64,000 bases of DNA from Streptomyces sp. T12 (lineage in GTDB: Bacteria; Actinomycetota; Actinomycetes; Streptomycetales; Streptomycetaceae), in contig NZ_CP117866.1 of the NCBI RefSeq assembly GCF_028736035.1, positions 1,302,001 through 1,366,000 of the forward strand, written 5' to 3'. Of the stretch, positions 18,337 to 26,533 are shown one piece after another. A program made the translations under genes and the position numbers. Positions within the stretch are counted from its first letter, which is position 1, and each line of letters starts with the position of its first letter. Under the pieces are notes generated by a model. The model did not search any database, was not told the origin of the DNA, and saw only the letters and a list, made by a program, of their open reading frames with translations.

Positions 18337-18481
18337 CCGTTCGGAAGAGCGTGTCGGTGTTGCACTGCTCAGTTGCCGCAGGTGGCGAAAAGGTTGCCGC
18401 CGATTTTTCGATCGGGTCGGGTCACCGGACATGAACAGCCGGACGCAAGTGCGGGGCACGGTCTCAGTGACGTCAGACGCC

Positions 18482-18520
18482 GCCGTGCTCCCACCCAAAA
18501 CCCTCGGGTGGGAGCACGGC
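18482..18520 (-). terminator. Strong terminator after the fucosidase at 18563
   Basis: GCCGTGCTCCCACCC, a 9-nt loop, then GGGTGGGAGCACGGC: a perfect 15-bp stem 42 bp beyond the fucosidase stop, separating it from the expansin gene downstream. Confidence 0.85.
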
Positions 18521-18562
18521 CTGCTTCGGGCGCAGGTCACCGCTTCTGTGGGGAGGGGCCGC

Positions 18563-20332
18563 TCAGCCGACCTTGGTCATGTTCCACTGCTGCGGGGCAC
18601 CGCCGTTGGGGGTCCACTGGATCATCTGGGTGTTGTCCGCGGCGTTGTTGGCGTTGTCCAGCGCCTTTCCGCTGTGCCGGTTGATGAGCCGGAACGCGCC
18701 GTTGCCCAGCGCGGTGACGGCCCACTGCTGCTGACGACTGCCGTTGTCGGTGCGCTGCACCATCACCGCGCTGTCGGCGGTGCTGTTGTTGTCATCGAGG
18801 GCCTTGCCGCTGCGCACGCAGACCAGCTTGTAGTAGCCGTGGCCCAGGTCGGTGACCGTCCACTGCTGCGGCGTGCCACCGTTGGCGGTCCACTGGATGA
18901 TCGCGGTGCCGTCGCTGCCGGTGTTGCCGTTGTCGAGGGCCTTGCCGCTCTGGGCGCAGACCAGCCGGTATACACCGCCTGCCAGGACGGCCGGCATGCC
19001 GTTGACCTCCACGCAGACCACGGAGTCGTTCGCGTTGGGCGCTGTGCTCGGCACGCTGACGTTGATCTGCCCGCCGCTGACCCAGTAGTTGAGGTTGGTG
19101 CCGGGGTTGTTCATCAGGTAGACGCGGTTGATCGTGTTGTACACCGCCGGGATCTGCAGGGTGCCGCCCGTGGGCCAGTTGAAGACGTGGGCGAAGAGCT
19201 TGCCGTTCTTCTTGGTGATCCTGCCCCAGGAGGGCCCGGTGGCGAAGGGGCTGCCGCTGGTGCCGTGGATGCTGTCGCTGTGGGTGGCCATCCACGAGGC
19301 CAGGCCGTTCAGAATGGTCACGGATCCGGCGGTCACGGAGCCGTCGCCCTTGGGGCCGATGTTGAGCAGGTAGTTGCCGTCCCGGGAGACGACGGTGACC
19401 ATCTCCTGGATGATGTCCTTGACGGGACGGTAGAGGCCCTCCGCCCAGTCGGTGTAGCCCCAGTTGCCGTTCATGGTGGCGCAGGTCTCCCACGGCCGGT
19501 CCATCGGCTCGGCGGGAACCGTCTGCTCCGGGGTGACGAAGTCACCGAGACCCTGGTCCCGCTTGACACGTTCGTTGACGACGAGGCCGGGCTTGCGCTG
19601 CATCAGCCAGTTGTACAGGTCCTCGCCGTCGGCCTTGGTCCACCAGCCGCACCAGTCGCCGTCGAACCACAGGACGGCCGGGTCGTAGCGGTCCAGCAGT
19701 TCCTGCAGCTGGCCCTTCATGTCGTTGATGTAGCCGGTGCGGGCCGCCGGGTCGATGGTGGAGTCGTAGAAGGGGCCGGGACGACAGGTCTGCGAGGGGT
19801 GGTTCCAGTCCATGATCGAGTAGTAGAGCCCGAACTTGACGCCCCGGTTCGTGCACTCGGTCTTCAGCTGGGCCAGCAGGTCGGGCTGGAAGTTGTTGTA
19901 GTCGTGCAGGTTGTACTGCTTGGTGCCGGTGGTGTCTTTGAAGCCCGCGACGTCGGAGTCCCACATCGCGTAGCCCTCGTGGTGCTTGGCGGTGATCACG
20001 AGGTACTTCATGCCGGCGTTCTTGGCCAGCTCGGCGATCTGGGCGGCGTTGAAGGTCGTCGGGTTGAACTGCTTGGTCACATTGTTCTGCCAGTCGGCCT
20101 TGGACCAGTTGTTCTGGCTGAACTCCCACTCGCCCTTGCCGTAGTAGGAGTAGGACCCGAAGTGGATGAACATCCCGAACCGGGCCTGGTACCACCAGTC
20201 CAGCTTCGCATCGACGGTGTAGGCCTCGGCCGTCGTGGGCCACAGGGCCTGCGGCAGACCGAACGCCACGGTACCGCCGGCGAGGGCTGCGGCCTTGATG
20301 AGGGAGCGCCTGCTGAGGGGTGCGGAGGACAT
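18563..20332 (-). CDS. Secreted GH29 alpha-L-fucosidase with ricin-B-like module
   Basis: Exported fucosidase of 589 aa. The Tat signal reads LSRRSLIKAAALAGG, with cleavage near TAEA. The GH29 barrel carries LDWWYQARFGMFIHFGSYS, VITAKHHEGYAMWDS, VKFGLYYSIMDWNHPSQ and candidate nucleophile D224 in LWFDGDW, then a C-terminal beta-sandwich. The last 130 residues are a ricin-B trefoil with three SGKALD/QQW repeats. ATG 20332 has AGGAG seven bases upstream; a longer in-frame ORF reaches 20419 but lacks a ribosome site. It has its own fucose-box promoter and lies head-to-tail after the lut end of the fucose operon. Closest local relative is the protein at 44134. Confidence 0.92.
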   Translation of the reverse strand: MSSAPLSRRSLIKAAALAGGTVAFGLPQALWPTTAEAYTVDAKLDWWYQARFGMFIHFGSYSYYGKGEWEFSQNNWSKADWQNNVTKQFNPTTFNAAQIAELAKNAGMKYLVITAKHHEGYAMWDSDVAGFKDTTGTKQYNLHDYNNFQPDLLAQLKTECTNRGVKFGLYYSIMDWNHPSQTCRPGPFYDSTIDPAARTGYINDMKGQLQELLDRYDPAVLWFDGDWCGWWTKADGEDLYNWLMQRKPGLVVNERVKRDQGLGDFVTPEQTVPAEPMDRPWETCATMNGNWGYTDWAEGLYRPVKDIIQEMVTVVSRDGNYLLNIGPKGDGSVTAGSVTILNGLASWMATHSDSIHGTSGSPFATGPSWGRITKKNGKLFAHVFNWPTGGTLQIPAVYNTINRVYLMNNPGTNLNYWVSGGQINVSVPSTAPNANDSVVCVEVNGMPAVLAGGVYRLVCAQSGKALDNGNTGSDGTAIIQWTANGGTPQQWTVTDLGHGYYKLVCVRSGKALDDNNSTADSAVMVQRTDNGSRQQQWAVTALGNGAFRLINRHSGKALDNANNAADNTQMIQWTPNGGAPQQWNMTKVG

Positions 20333-20449
20333 CGTGCGGCTCCTGGAGGGTGAAGGACACAGGGTGTCGGTAACGGCTCGTCCGCGACACCACACAGACG
20401 GCGGAGTACGGCGGCTCATGTCCGGCCGGGGCTCAGACAGCTCCCAGGG

Positions 20450-20491
20450 ACATCGGATGTATTAACAGACACCGCCGCGCCCCTTGTCTAG
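20450..20491 (-). promoter_or_regulatory. Fucosidase promoter with perfect fucose box
   Basis: On the minus strand: CTAGACA (20491-20485), 19 nt, then TTAATACATCCGATGT (20465-20450), whose last 11 bases are the perfect palindrome centred on 20455. It lies 118 bp before the fucosidase start. Confidence 0.8.
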
Positions 20492-20555
20492 AGCAGAAGA
20501 AAGGGAATTAAAAAAGGCCAGCTCATCGCCGCTCCACCAATTCTGAGGACCGAAG

Positions 20556-20566
20556 ACATCGGAGGT
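20556..20566. promoter_or_regulatory. Distal fucose box (imperfect)
   Basis: ACATCGGAGGT has one mismatch to the palindrome. It is centred exactly 106 bp upstream of the proximal box, the same spacing as at the 48.9 kb promoter. Confidence 0.5.
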
Positions 20567-20598
20567 ATATCGGGTCTGGTCAGCTGTCGAAAACGGGC

Positions 20599-20640
20599 AC
20601 GCCTTCGCGGCGCGGCCACCCTGCCGCGCTGCGAAGGCGT
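20599..20640 (-). terminator. Terminator of the fucose/lactate operon
   Basis: ACGCCTTCGCGGCGCGG pairs with CCGCGCTGCGAAGGCGT around an 8-nt loop, giving a 17-bp stem with one G-U pair, 20 bp beyond the lutC stop. Confidence 0.8.
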
Positions 20641-20659
20641 ACGGTCCCGGCGCCGTCGG

Positions 20660-21301
20660 CTACACGTCCCCCACCACGACGATGTCGAGAGTCCTGGGCC
20701 CGTGCACGCCCTCGACACGGTCCAGTTCGATGTCGCTGGTGGCCGAGGGGCCGGAGATCAGAGTCAGCGGGCGGTAGGGATCGAGCAGGCGCAGGGCCTC
20801 GGGTACGTCGGGAGCGATCTGGTCCGCCCGGACCACGCAGATGTGCTGGTCCGGAAGCAGGGTCAGGACCCGCCGCCCCTGGCCCGGACCGTGGTCGAGG
20901 GTCACGGTGCCGGTGACGGCGATGGCGGTGGCGACGGTGGTGACCACGGCGTCCGCCGCGTCGAGTTGTCCGACGGTCAGCGGCGGGACGTCCGTCAGCA
21001 GGGACCAAGGACCCTCCGGGACCAGGTCCTCGGGAAGCCCGGGCGGCACCACCAGGGACCGTGCCCCGGTGCGGGCCAGCGCGCGACCGACCGCCGCCGC
21101 GGCATCGGCCGCCGGAACACGGACCACCGTGGCGCGGTACTCGGCGGCACGCTCGGCGAACAGCCCGACCACGTCCGGTCCGGCGTGGTCGGCACGGCGG
21201 CCCTGCGAAGGAGGTGCGTCGTCGGGGCGCTCGGAATCCGGCACGCCGGACAGCGCTCCTTTGACCGCGCTCAGGACGGTCTCGCGGCCGTTCATCGTCA
21301 T
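20660..21301 (-). CDS. lutC: LutC, L-lactate utilisation protein C
   Basis: Third subunit of the LutABC L-lactate oxidation complex (lactate to pyruvate), 213 aa, LUD/DUF162 fold. Visible family features are GARSLVVPPGLPEDLVP, AAVTTVATAIAVTGTVTLDHGPGQGRR-type strand pair (DAVVTTVATAIAVTGTVTL) and the C-terminal LISGPSATSDIELDRVEGVHG, where SATSDIE is highly conserved. ATG 21301 overlaps the lutB stop by four bases (ATGA); a second ATG at 21295 has GGAAGG at better spacing. It is the last of nine overlapping cistrons. Its place here fits disposal of the L-lactate made by the fucose pathway. Confidence 0.92.
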   Translation of the reverse strand: MTMNGRETVLSAVKGALSGVPDSERPDDAPPSQGRRADHAGPDVVGLFAERAAEYRATVVRVPAADAAAAVGRALARTGARSLVVPPGLPEDLVPEGPWSLLTDVPPLTVGQLDAADAVVTTVATAIAVTGTVTLDHGPGQGRRVLTLLPDQHICVVRADQIAPDVPEALRLLDPYRPLTLISGPSATSDIELDRVEGVHGPRTLDIVVVGDV

Positions 21302-22791
21302 CCCTTCCTCTCCGTCGTCGTACGGCTGTCTTCGCCCGTGGGCGGTCGCGTACGGCGCCACCAGGCGCGCAGGGACTCGCGGGCCGGCGCCGGGGTGTCC
21401 CGGGTGCCGGACCAGCGGGCGAACGGGCCGGGCAGGGCGCCGATCCTGCCGTCACGTGCCACCAGCCGGGCTCCCAGGGCGGCCAGCCGCTGTACGGCGG
21501 CCAGTCGCCGCGGTGAGTTCAGGACGGCGCCCGCGGCCTTCATGGCGAGTGCCTCGGTCGTGGGGAGCAGTCGGTCCCGGCGTTTGGCCTCCACGGCCTC
21601 GGCGCGCAGATGGACCAGCACCTCGGGAATGTTGATCTTGACGGGGCAGGCGTCGTAACAGGCGCCGCACAGGGTCGAGGCGAAGGGCAGCGAGGCCGCG
21701 TTCTCGATGCCGACGAGCTGCGGGGTCAGGACGGCGCCGATCGGCCCGGGGTAGACCGAGCCGTAGGCGTGGCCCCCCGTGCGCTCGTACACCGGGCAGA
21801 CGTTGAGGCACGCCGAGCAGCGGATGCAGGCGAGGGCCTGGCGGCCCACCTCGTCGGCGAGGGTGGCGGTGCGGCCGTTGTCGAGCAGCACCAGGTGGAA
21901 GTTCCGGGGACCGTCGCCCTCGGTGACGCCGGTCCACAGGGAGGTGTACGGGTTCATCCGCTCGCCGGTCGACGAGCGGGGCAGGAGCTGGAGGAAGACG
22001 TCCAGGTCGACGAAGGACGGCAGGACCTTCTCGATGCCCATGACGGTGATCAGGGTCTGAGGCAGGGTCAGGCACATCCGCCCGTTGCCCTCCGACTCCA
22101 CCACCGCCACCGTTCCGGTGTCGGCGGCCGCGAAGTTGGCGCCGGAGACGGCGACCTTGGCCCGCAGGAACTTCTCCCGCAGGTGGAGCCGGGCCGCCTC
22201 GGCGAGGTCGCGGGGCTCGTCGGTGAGGTCCTCGGGGGCGGGTCTGCCCCACTCCCCCATCTCCCGGCGGAAGATCTCCCGGATCTCGGAGCGGCCCCGG
22301 TGGATGGCGGGTACGAGGATGTGCGAGGGGCGGTCGCCGCCCAACTGCACGATGAGTTCCGCGAGATCGGTCTCGTAGGCACGGATGCCCGCGTCCGCGA
22401 GCGCCTCGTTGAGGCCGATCTCCTGGGTCGCCATCGACTTGACCTTGACGACCTCGTCCTCGCCGGTCGCCTTCACCAGGGCGGTCACGATGCGGTTGGC
22501 GTCGGCGGCGTCCGCGGCCCAGTGCACCACTCCGCCCGCGGCGGTCACCGCCTTCTCCAGGCGCAGGAGATGGTGGTCGAGGTGGCGGAGGGTGTGACGC
22601 TTGATCGTCGCGGCCGTCTCCCGCAGTTCCTCCCAGTCCTCCAGTTCGGCGGCGACCGCGAGCCGTTTGTCCCGGATGGTGCCGGTCGCGCGGCGCAGGT
22701 TCGCCCGTAGCCGGGTGTCGGCGAGCGCGGTGCGCGCCGCCTCGGGGAAGGGCGGGGTGCCCAGCCATACGACGTTGTCGGCGCCGCTCAC
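21298..22791 (-). CDS. lutB: LutB, iron-sulfur L-lactate utilisation protein
   Basis: Electron-transfer subunit of LutABC, 497 aa. An N-terminal LUD domain (VVKVKSMATQEIGLNEAL, SGANFAAADTGTVAVVESEG, LPRSSTGERMNPYTSLWTG) is followed by two cysteine clusters, CIRCSACLNVCPVY and CGACYDACPVKI, that bind [4Fe-4S] centres, and a C-terminal DUF3390-like tail. GTG 22791 shares GTGA with the lutA stop and has AAGGGG seven bases upstream. Length and motifs are typical. Confidence 0.94.
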   Translation of the reverse strand: MSGADNVVWLGTPPFPEAARTALADTRLRANLRRATGTIRDKRLAVAAELEDWEELRETAATIKRHTLRHLDHHLLRLEKAVTAAGGVVHWAADAADANRIVTALVKATGEDEVVKVKSMATQEIGLNEALADAGIRAYETDLAELIVQLGGDRPSHILVPAIHRGRSEIREIFRREMGEWGRPAPEDLTDEPRDLAEAARLHLREKFLRAKVAVSGANFAAADTGTVAVVESEGNGRMCLTLPQTLITVMGIEKVLPSFVDLDVFLQLLPRSSTGERMNPYTSLWTGVTEGDGPRNFHLVLLDNGRTATLADEVGRQALACIRCSACLNVCPVYERTGGHAYGSVYPGPIGAVLTPQLVGIENAASLPFASTLCGACYDACPVKINIPEVLVHLRAEAVEAKRRDRLLPTTEALAMKAAGAVLNSPRRLAAVQRLAALGARLVARDGRIGALPGPFARWSGTRDTPAPARESLRAWWRRTRPPTGEDSRTTTERKG

Positions 22792-23528
22792 CGTACGTCC
22801 CCTTCTGTTGAGGCCAGGATCTCGGCCAGGTGCATCGTGCCGACGCCGGTACGGAGCCGGGACAGGCCGCCGCCGATGTGGGTGAGGCAGGAGTTGTCGC
22901 CCGCGCACAGGATCTCGGCGCCGGTGTCCTGCACATGGCGCATCTTGTCGGCCAGCATCGCGTTGGAGACCTCCGCGTTCTTCAGGGCGAAGGTGCCGCC
23001 GAAGCCGCAGCAGGACTGCGCGTCGGGCAGTTCGACGAGGTCGATGCCCTTCACGGCGCGCAGCAGCTTCAGCGGCCGGTCGCCGACGCGGAGCATGCGC
23101 AGCGAGTGGCAGGTCGGGTGGTAGGTGACGCGGTGCGGGAAGTAGGCGCCGACATCGGTGACGCCGAGGACGTCGACGAGGAGCTCCGACAGCTCGTACA
23201 CCGTCGGGACGACGTGCTCGACCGCCTCGGCGAGCGCGGCGTCGCCGTACTGGGCCGCCACCACGCGGTGGTGGTCGCGCACCATGCCCGCGCAGGACCC
23301 GGAGGGGGCGACGACGGCGTCGTAGCCCGCGAAGACCTCGGCGAAGCGGCGGACCATGGGGAGGGTCTCGGGGCGGTAGCCGGTGTTGAAGTGCATCTGG
23401 CCGCAGCAGGTCTGGCCCTGCGGGAACTCCACGGTGTGGCCGAGGCGTTCCAGCAGTGTGGTCACGGCCTGACCGGTGCGGGGGAACATGGTGTCGTTGA
23501 AGCAGGTGATGAAGAGGGCTATGCGCAT
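22788..23528 (-). CDS. lutA: LutA, CCG-domain L-lactate utilisation protein
   Basis: Cysteine-rich subunit of LutABC, 246 aa, related to glycolate oxidase GlcF/heterodisulfide reductase. Two CCG domains are clear: QTCCGQMHFNTGY near residue 40 and SCCGFGGTFALKN near residue 172, with further conserved cysteines (SGSCAGMV, YHPTCHSLR, AGDNSCLTHIGGGL). Its ATG lies inside the end of the lactonase gene (10-bp overlap), so lut expression is tied to fucose catabolism. Confidence 0.94.
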   Translation of the reverse strand: MRIALFITCFNDTMFPRTGQAVTTLLERLGHTVEFPQGQTCCGQMHFNTGYRPETLPMVRRFAEVFAGYDAVVAPSGSCAGMVRDHHRVVAAQYGDAALAEAVEHVVPTVYELSELLVDVLGVTDVGAYFPHRVTYHPTCHSLRMLRVGDRPLKLLRAVKGIDLVELPDAQSCCGFGGTFALKNAEVSNAMLADKMRHVQDTGAEILCAGDNSCLTHIGGGLSRLRTGVGTMHLAEILASTEGDVR

Positions 23529-24427
23529 GGGGTTTCCTGGGGCGGGGACGGCCGCGCGGTGACAGGCAGGTCGTAGGTCCGCACGGCCGTACCGGCGAAG
23601 ACGTCGTGACGCTCGGCCGACCCGAGCCCGGCAGTCAACTCGCGTGCGAGGGCGATCACTTCGGTGTACGTGGCGGCGAGCCGGCAGACCGGCCAGTCCG
23701 AGCCGAACATCAGCCGCTCGGGTCCGAAGGCGTCGAGCACGGTGTCGGCGTACGGCGTGAGGGCCGCGACGGTCCAGGAGTCCCAGTCGGCTTCGGTGAC
23801 CATGCCGGAGAGTTTGCAGACGGTGTTGGGGAGGGCGGCCAGGCTCCTGATCTGCTGCGCCCAGGGGGCGAGTTCGCCGGACGCGATGTGCGGCTTGCCG
23901 ATGTGGTCGAGGACGAAGGTGAGGCCGGGGAGGCGCTGTGCGGCCTCGACGGCCGCGGCGAGCTGGTGGGGCTTCACCACGAGGTCGTAGACGAGTCCCG
24001 CCTCGGCGACCGCGGCCAAGCCGCGCAGTACCTCGGGGCGGACGAGCCAGCGCGGGTCCGGCTCGCCCTGCACCTGGTGGCGGATGCCCACCAGGTGCTC
24101 CCCGCCGGGGCCCGCGCGCAGCTCCGCGAGGGTCTCGGCGACGTCGGGGGCGGTCAGGTCGGTCCAGCCGACGACCCCGGCGACCAGGTCGCTGTCGGCG
24201 GCCAGGGCCAGGAACTCCGGGGTCTCCTCCGGCACGGTGATCGTCTGCACCAGCACGGTGGCGGTGACACCGGCCGCGCGGGCCTCCGGTGCCAGGTCCG
24301 CGATGGTGAAGTCGCTTTGTAGCGGGGCGAGTTCGTCTCCGCTGATCCAGTCCTGGTCACGGACGGACAGGTCCCACACATGGTGGTGGGCGTCCACGAT
24401 GCCGGGCCCGGTTTCCGCTCCGGTCAC
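23519..24427 (-). CDS. Amidohydrolase-family lactonase, predicted L-fucono-1,5-lactonase
   Basis: Predicted to open the lactone made by fucose dehydrogenase to L-fuconate. The 302-aa protein begins with the metal-binding HxH of the amidohydrolase_2 family (GIVDAHHHVWD), has VLDHIGKPHI and ends with the metal-ligand aspartate in LMFGSDWPVC. GTG 24427 overlaps the mutarotase stop (GTGA); the ORF is open to 24619 but the family starts at the HxH strand. Function is inferred from operon position and from the analogous Xanthomonas fucose pathway. 4-sulfomuconolactonase-type enzymes share the fold, so sequence alone would not fix the substrate. Confidence 0.85.
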   Translation of the reverse strand: MTGAETGPGIVDAHHHVWDLSVRDQDWISGDELAPLQSDFTIADLAPEARAAGVTATVLVQTITVPEETPEFLALAADSDLVAGVVGWTDLTAPDVAETLAELRAGPGGEHLVGIRHQVQGEPDPRWLVRPEVLRGLAAVAEAGLVYDLVVKPHQLAAAVEAAQRLPGLTFVLDHIGKPHIASGELAPWAQQIRSLAALPNTVCKLSGMVTEADWDSWTVAALTPYADTVLDAFGPERLMFGSDWPVCRLAATYTEVIALARELTAGLGSAERHDVFAGTAVRTYDLPVTARPSPPQETPCA

Positions 24428-24735
24428 AGTTCCCACACCACCGGCAGCGAGGCGTCCGCGCCCTGCGCGGAGTAGTCGTGGACGACGTCGAGGAGGTCGG
24501 CCATCCGGGCCTGCCAGGTGATGTTGACGGGCAGCTTGTCGAGTTCGGCGATCATCGCCTGGTAGTCCTCGACCTCCAGCACATGGAACAGGTCCGTGCC
24601 GCTTCGCCAGATCGTCCACTCGCTCACCCCCGCGGCGCGGATCGCGGCGGTGAGTTCCTCGGGCACCTCGCGGTGCGCGGCCTCGTACTCCTCGATGCGG
24701 TCGGCGCGGACCTTGGTGTGCAGGGCGACCCTCAT
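24424..24735 (-). CDS. RhaM-type L-fucose/L-rhamnose mutarotase
   Basis: Small (103 aa) dimeric alpha/beta-barrel mutarotase that should interconvert the anomers of a 6-deoxyhexose. Family features: VALHTKVRADRIEEYEAAHR, SEWTIWRSGTDLFHVLEVED and LPVNITWQARMADLLDV. It is not related to FucU. ATG 24735 overlaps the reductase stop (ATGA). Between a fucose dehydrogenase and a lactonase, it most likely supplies the anomer that the dehydrogenase uses. Confidence 0.88.
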   Translation of the reverse strand: MRVALHTKVRADRIEEYEAAHREVPEELTAAIRAAGVSEWTIWRSGTDLFHVLEVEDYQAMIAELDKLPVNITWQARMADLLDVVHDYSAQGADASLPVVWEL

Positions 24736-25778
24736 GACGGCTCCTTCGGCGGCATGGCTTGCCCGGTCGGCGCGGCTTTGCCGACCGGTGTAGCTGCGGG
24801 GATGGGGGTGTCCGGGTCCAGCAGGCCCTCGGCGCGCAGCTCGTCCCACAGGGCGTCCGGGATCGGGCGCCGCAGCTGCTCCACCGTGTCGCGCACCTCC
24901 TCGGGAGTGCGCGCGCCGGTCAGGACGCTCGCGACCGCGGGATGGCCGAACGGGAAGCGCAGCGCCGCGGCCCGCAGCGGCACACCATGGCGTTCGCAGA
25001 CCGCGAGGAGCCGCAGCGCCCGGTCGAGGACCTGCTGCGGAGCGGGTGCGTAGTCGTACGTGGCGCCGGGCCGGGGGGCCGTCAGCAGCCCGGAGTTGAA
25101 CACTCCGCCGATGACCACGCTCCGGCCGCGGGCTGCTGCCTCCGGGAGCAGTTCGGTGAGCGAGTCCTGTTCCAGGAGGGTGTAGCGGCCGGCCAGCAGC
25201 ACCACGTCGAGGTCGGTCTCACGCAGGAACCGGGCGGGCAGGGCGGACTGGTTCATCCCGACGCCGATCGCTCCGATGACGCCTTCCGCGCGCAGCCGCT
25301 CCAGCGCCGGGTACGCCTCGCGCAAGGCCTGGTCGGCGTGGTCGTCGGGGTCGTGCAGCAGGGCGATGTCGACGCGGTCGAGGCCGAGGCGTTCCAGGCT
25401 GGCCTCCAGGGAGCGCAGCACTCCGTCGGCGCTGAAGTCCCAGACGCGGCGGTGGGTGGCCGGGACGGCGAAGCCGTCGGCCAGGTCGTCGCCGGCGCCG
25501 CCCTCCGGATTCGGCACGAGAAACCGGCCCACCTTGGTGGAGAGGGTGTAGGCGTCACGGGGGCGGTCGCGCAGCGCGGCGCCGAGCCGCCGTTCCGACA
25601 GGCCGAGACCGTAGTGCGGCGCGGTGTCGAAGGTGCGGACACCGGCGTCCCAGGCCGCCTCCACCGTGGCGTGGGCGGCCTCGTCGGTGACCGGGTGGAA
25701 GAGGTTGCCGAGGGCGGCACAGCCCAGGGCCAGTTCCGAGACCGGTACGGCGCTGCCGCCCAGCGTGGTGGTCCTCAC
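24732..25778 (-). CDS. Aldo/keto reductase, predicted L-fucose dehydrogenase
   Basis: NAD(P)-dependent oxidoreductase predicted to oxidise L-fucose to L-fuconolactone. The 348-aa TIM barrel shows the AKR tetrad: D and Y in TFDTAPHYGLGLSERRLG, K in LSTKVGRFLVPNP, H in DIALLHDPDDH. The C-terminal third contains VLTGARTPEEVRDTVEQL and an Ala/Pro-rich tail. GTG 25778 overlaps the SDR stop (GTGA). Two fossils of the same family occur in this window (8121 and 58618). Related AKRs oxidise D-threo-aldoses such as L-fucose; cofactor choice is not evident. Confidence 0.85.
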   Translation of the reverse strand: MRTTTLGGSAVPVSELALGCAALGNLFHPVTDEAAHATVEAAWDAGVRTFDTAPHYGLGLSERRLGAALRDRPRDAYTLSTKVGRFLVPNPEGGAGDDLADGFAVPATHRRVWDFSADGVLRSLEASLERLGLDRVDIALLHDPDDHADQALREAYPALERLRAEGVIGAIGVGMNQSALPARFLRETDLDVVLLAGRYTLLEQDSLTELLPEAAARGRSVVIGGVFNSGLLTAPRPGATYDYAPAPQQVLDRALRLLAVCERHGVPLRAAALRFPFGHPAVASVLTGARTPEEVRDTVEQLRRPIPDALWDELRAEGLLDPDTPIPAATPVGKAAPTGQAMPPKEPS

Positions 25779-26533
25779 GACCGGTCCACCGGGCGCAGCC
25801 TGAGTCCCTGCATACCGCCGTCCACCGCGAGCGCGGTGCCGGTGACGGACGCAGCTGCCGGACTCGCCAAGTAGACGATGGCGGCGGCGACTTCGTCGGC
25901 GGTCACCAGGCGGCCCATCGGCTGACGGGCATTGAGGGCGGCACGCTCGGCCTCGGGATCGTCGGCCGCGTCCAGCAGCCGGGAGACCCAGGGTGTGTCG
26001 GCGGTGCCGGGGTTGACGCAGTTGACGCGGATGCCCTCGCGGACGTGGTCGGCGGCCATGGCCAGGGTGAGCGACAGCACGGCGCCTTTGCTGGCGGAGT
26101 ACAGGGCACGCTGGGGCAGTCCCGCGGTGGCCGCGATGGAACAGGTGTTGACGACGGACGCGTGCGCGGAGCGGCGCAGGTGGGGCAGGGCGGCGCGGGT
26201 GGTGCGGACCATGCCGAGGACGTTGACGTCCAGGACTCGGTGCCACTGTTCGTCGGGGTTGTCCTCTACGGTGCCCGCCGCGCCGATGCCCGCGTTGTTG
26301 ACGAGGATGTCGATGCCGCCGAGCTGCGTCGCCGCCGCATCCACGGCGGCACGTACGGAGGCGTCGTCGCTGACGTCGGCCTTGAAACCGAGCAGCGGTT
26401 CGCCGGCGCCGCCCGGGTCGAGGTCGAGCACGGCGACCGCCGCGCCCTGCGCCGCCAGCGCGCGGGCCGTGGCCAGCCCGATGCCGGACGCGCCGCCGGT
26501 GACGACGGCCCTGAGCCCTGACAGACCGGTCAT
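25775..26533 (-). CDS. SDR oxidoreductase, predicted 2-keto-3-deoxy-L-fuconate dehydrogenase
   Basis: Classical short-chain dehydrogenase of 252 aa. Cofactor loop TGGASGIG, acidic residues after strand 2 (AVLDLDPGG, favouring NAD), NNAG motif, and catalytic S, Y and K in [21 protein letters not shown]. The C-terminus has [15 protein letters not shown] 26533 overlaps the dehydratase stop (ATGA). In the Xanthomonas pathway an SDR oxidises C4 of 2-keto-3-deoxy-L-fuconate to the 2,4-diketo acid cut by the FAH enzyme; both neighbours are present here in order. Confidence 0.86.
   Translation of the reverse strand: MTGLSGLRAVVTGGASGIGLATARALAAQGAAVAVLDLDPGGAGEPLLGFKADVSDDASVRAAVDAAATQLGGIDILVNNAGIGAAGTVEDNPDEQWHRVLDVNVLGMVRTTRAALPHLRRSAHASVVNTCSIAATAGLPQRALYSASKGAVLSLTLAMAADHVREGIRVNCVNPGTADTPWVSRLLDAADDPEAERAALNARQPMGRLVTADEVAAAIVYLASPAAASVTGTALAVDGGMQGLRLRPVDRS

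Noticed and set aside
18482..18520. GTGGGAGCAC sequence resembling a CebR half-site
   Set aside because: It is one arm of a perfect 15-bp terminator stem; the centre does not match GCGCTCCC.
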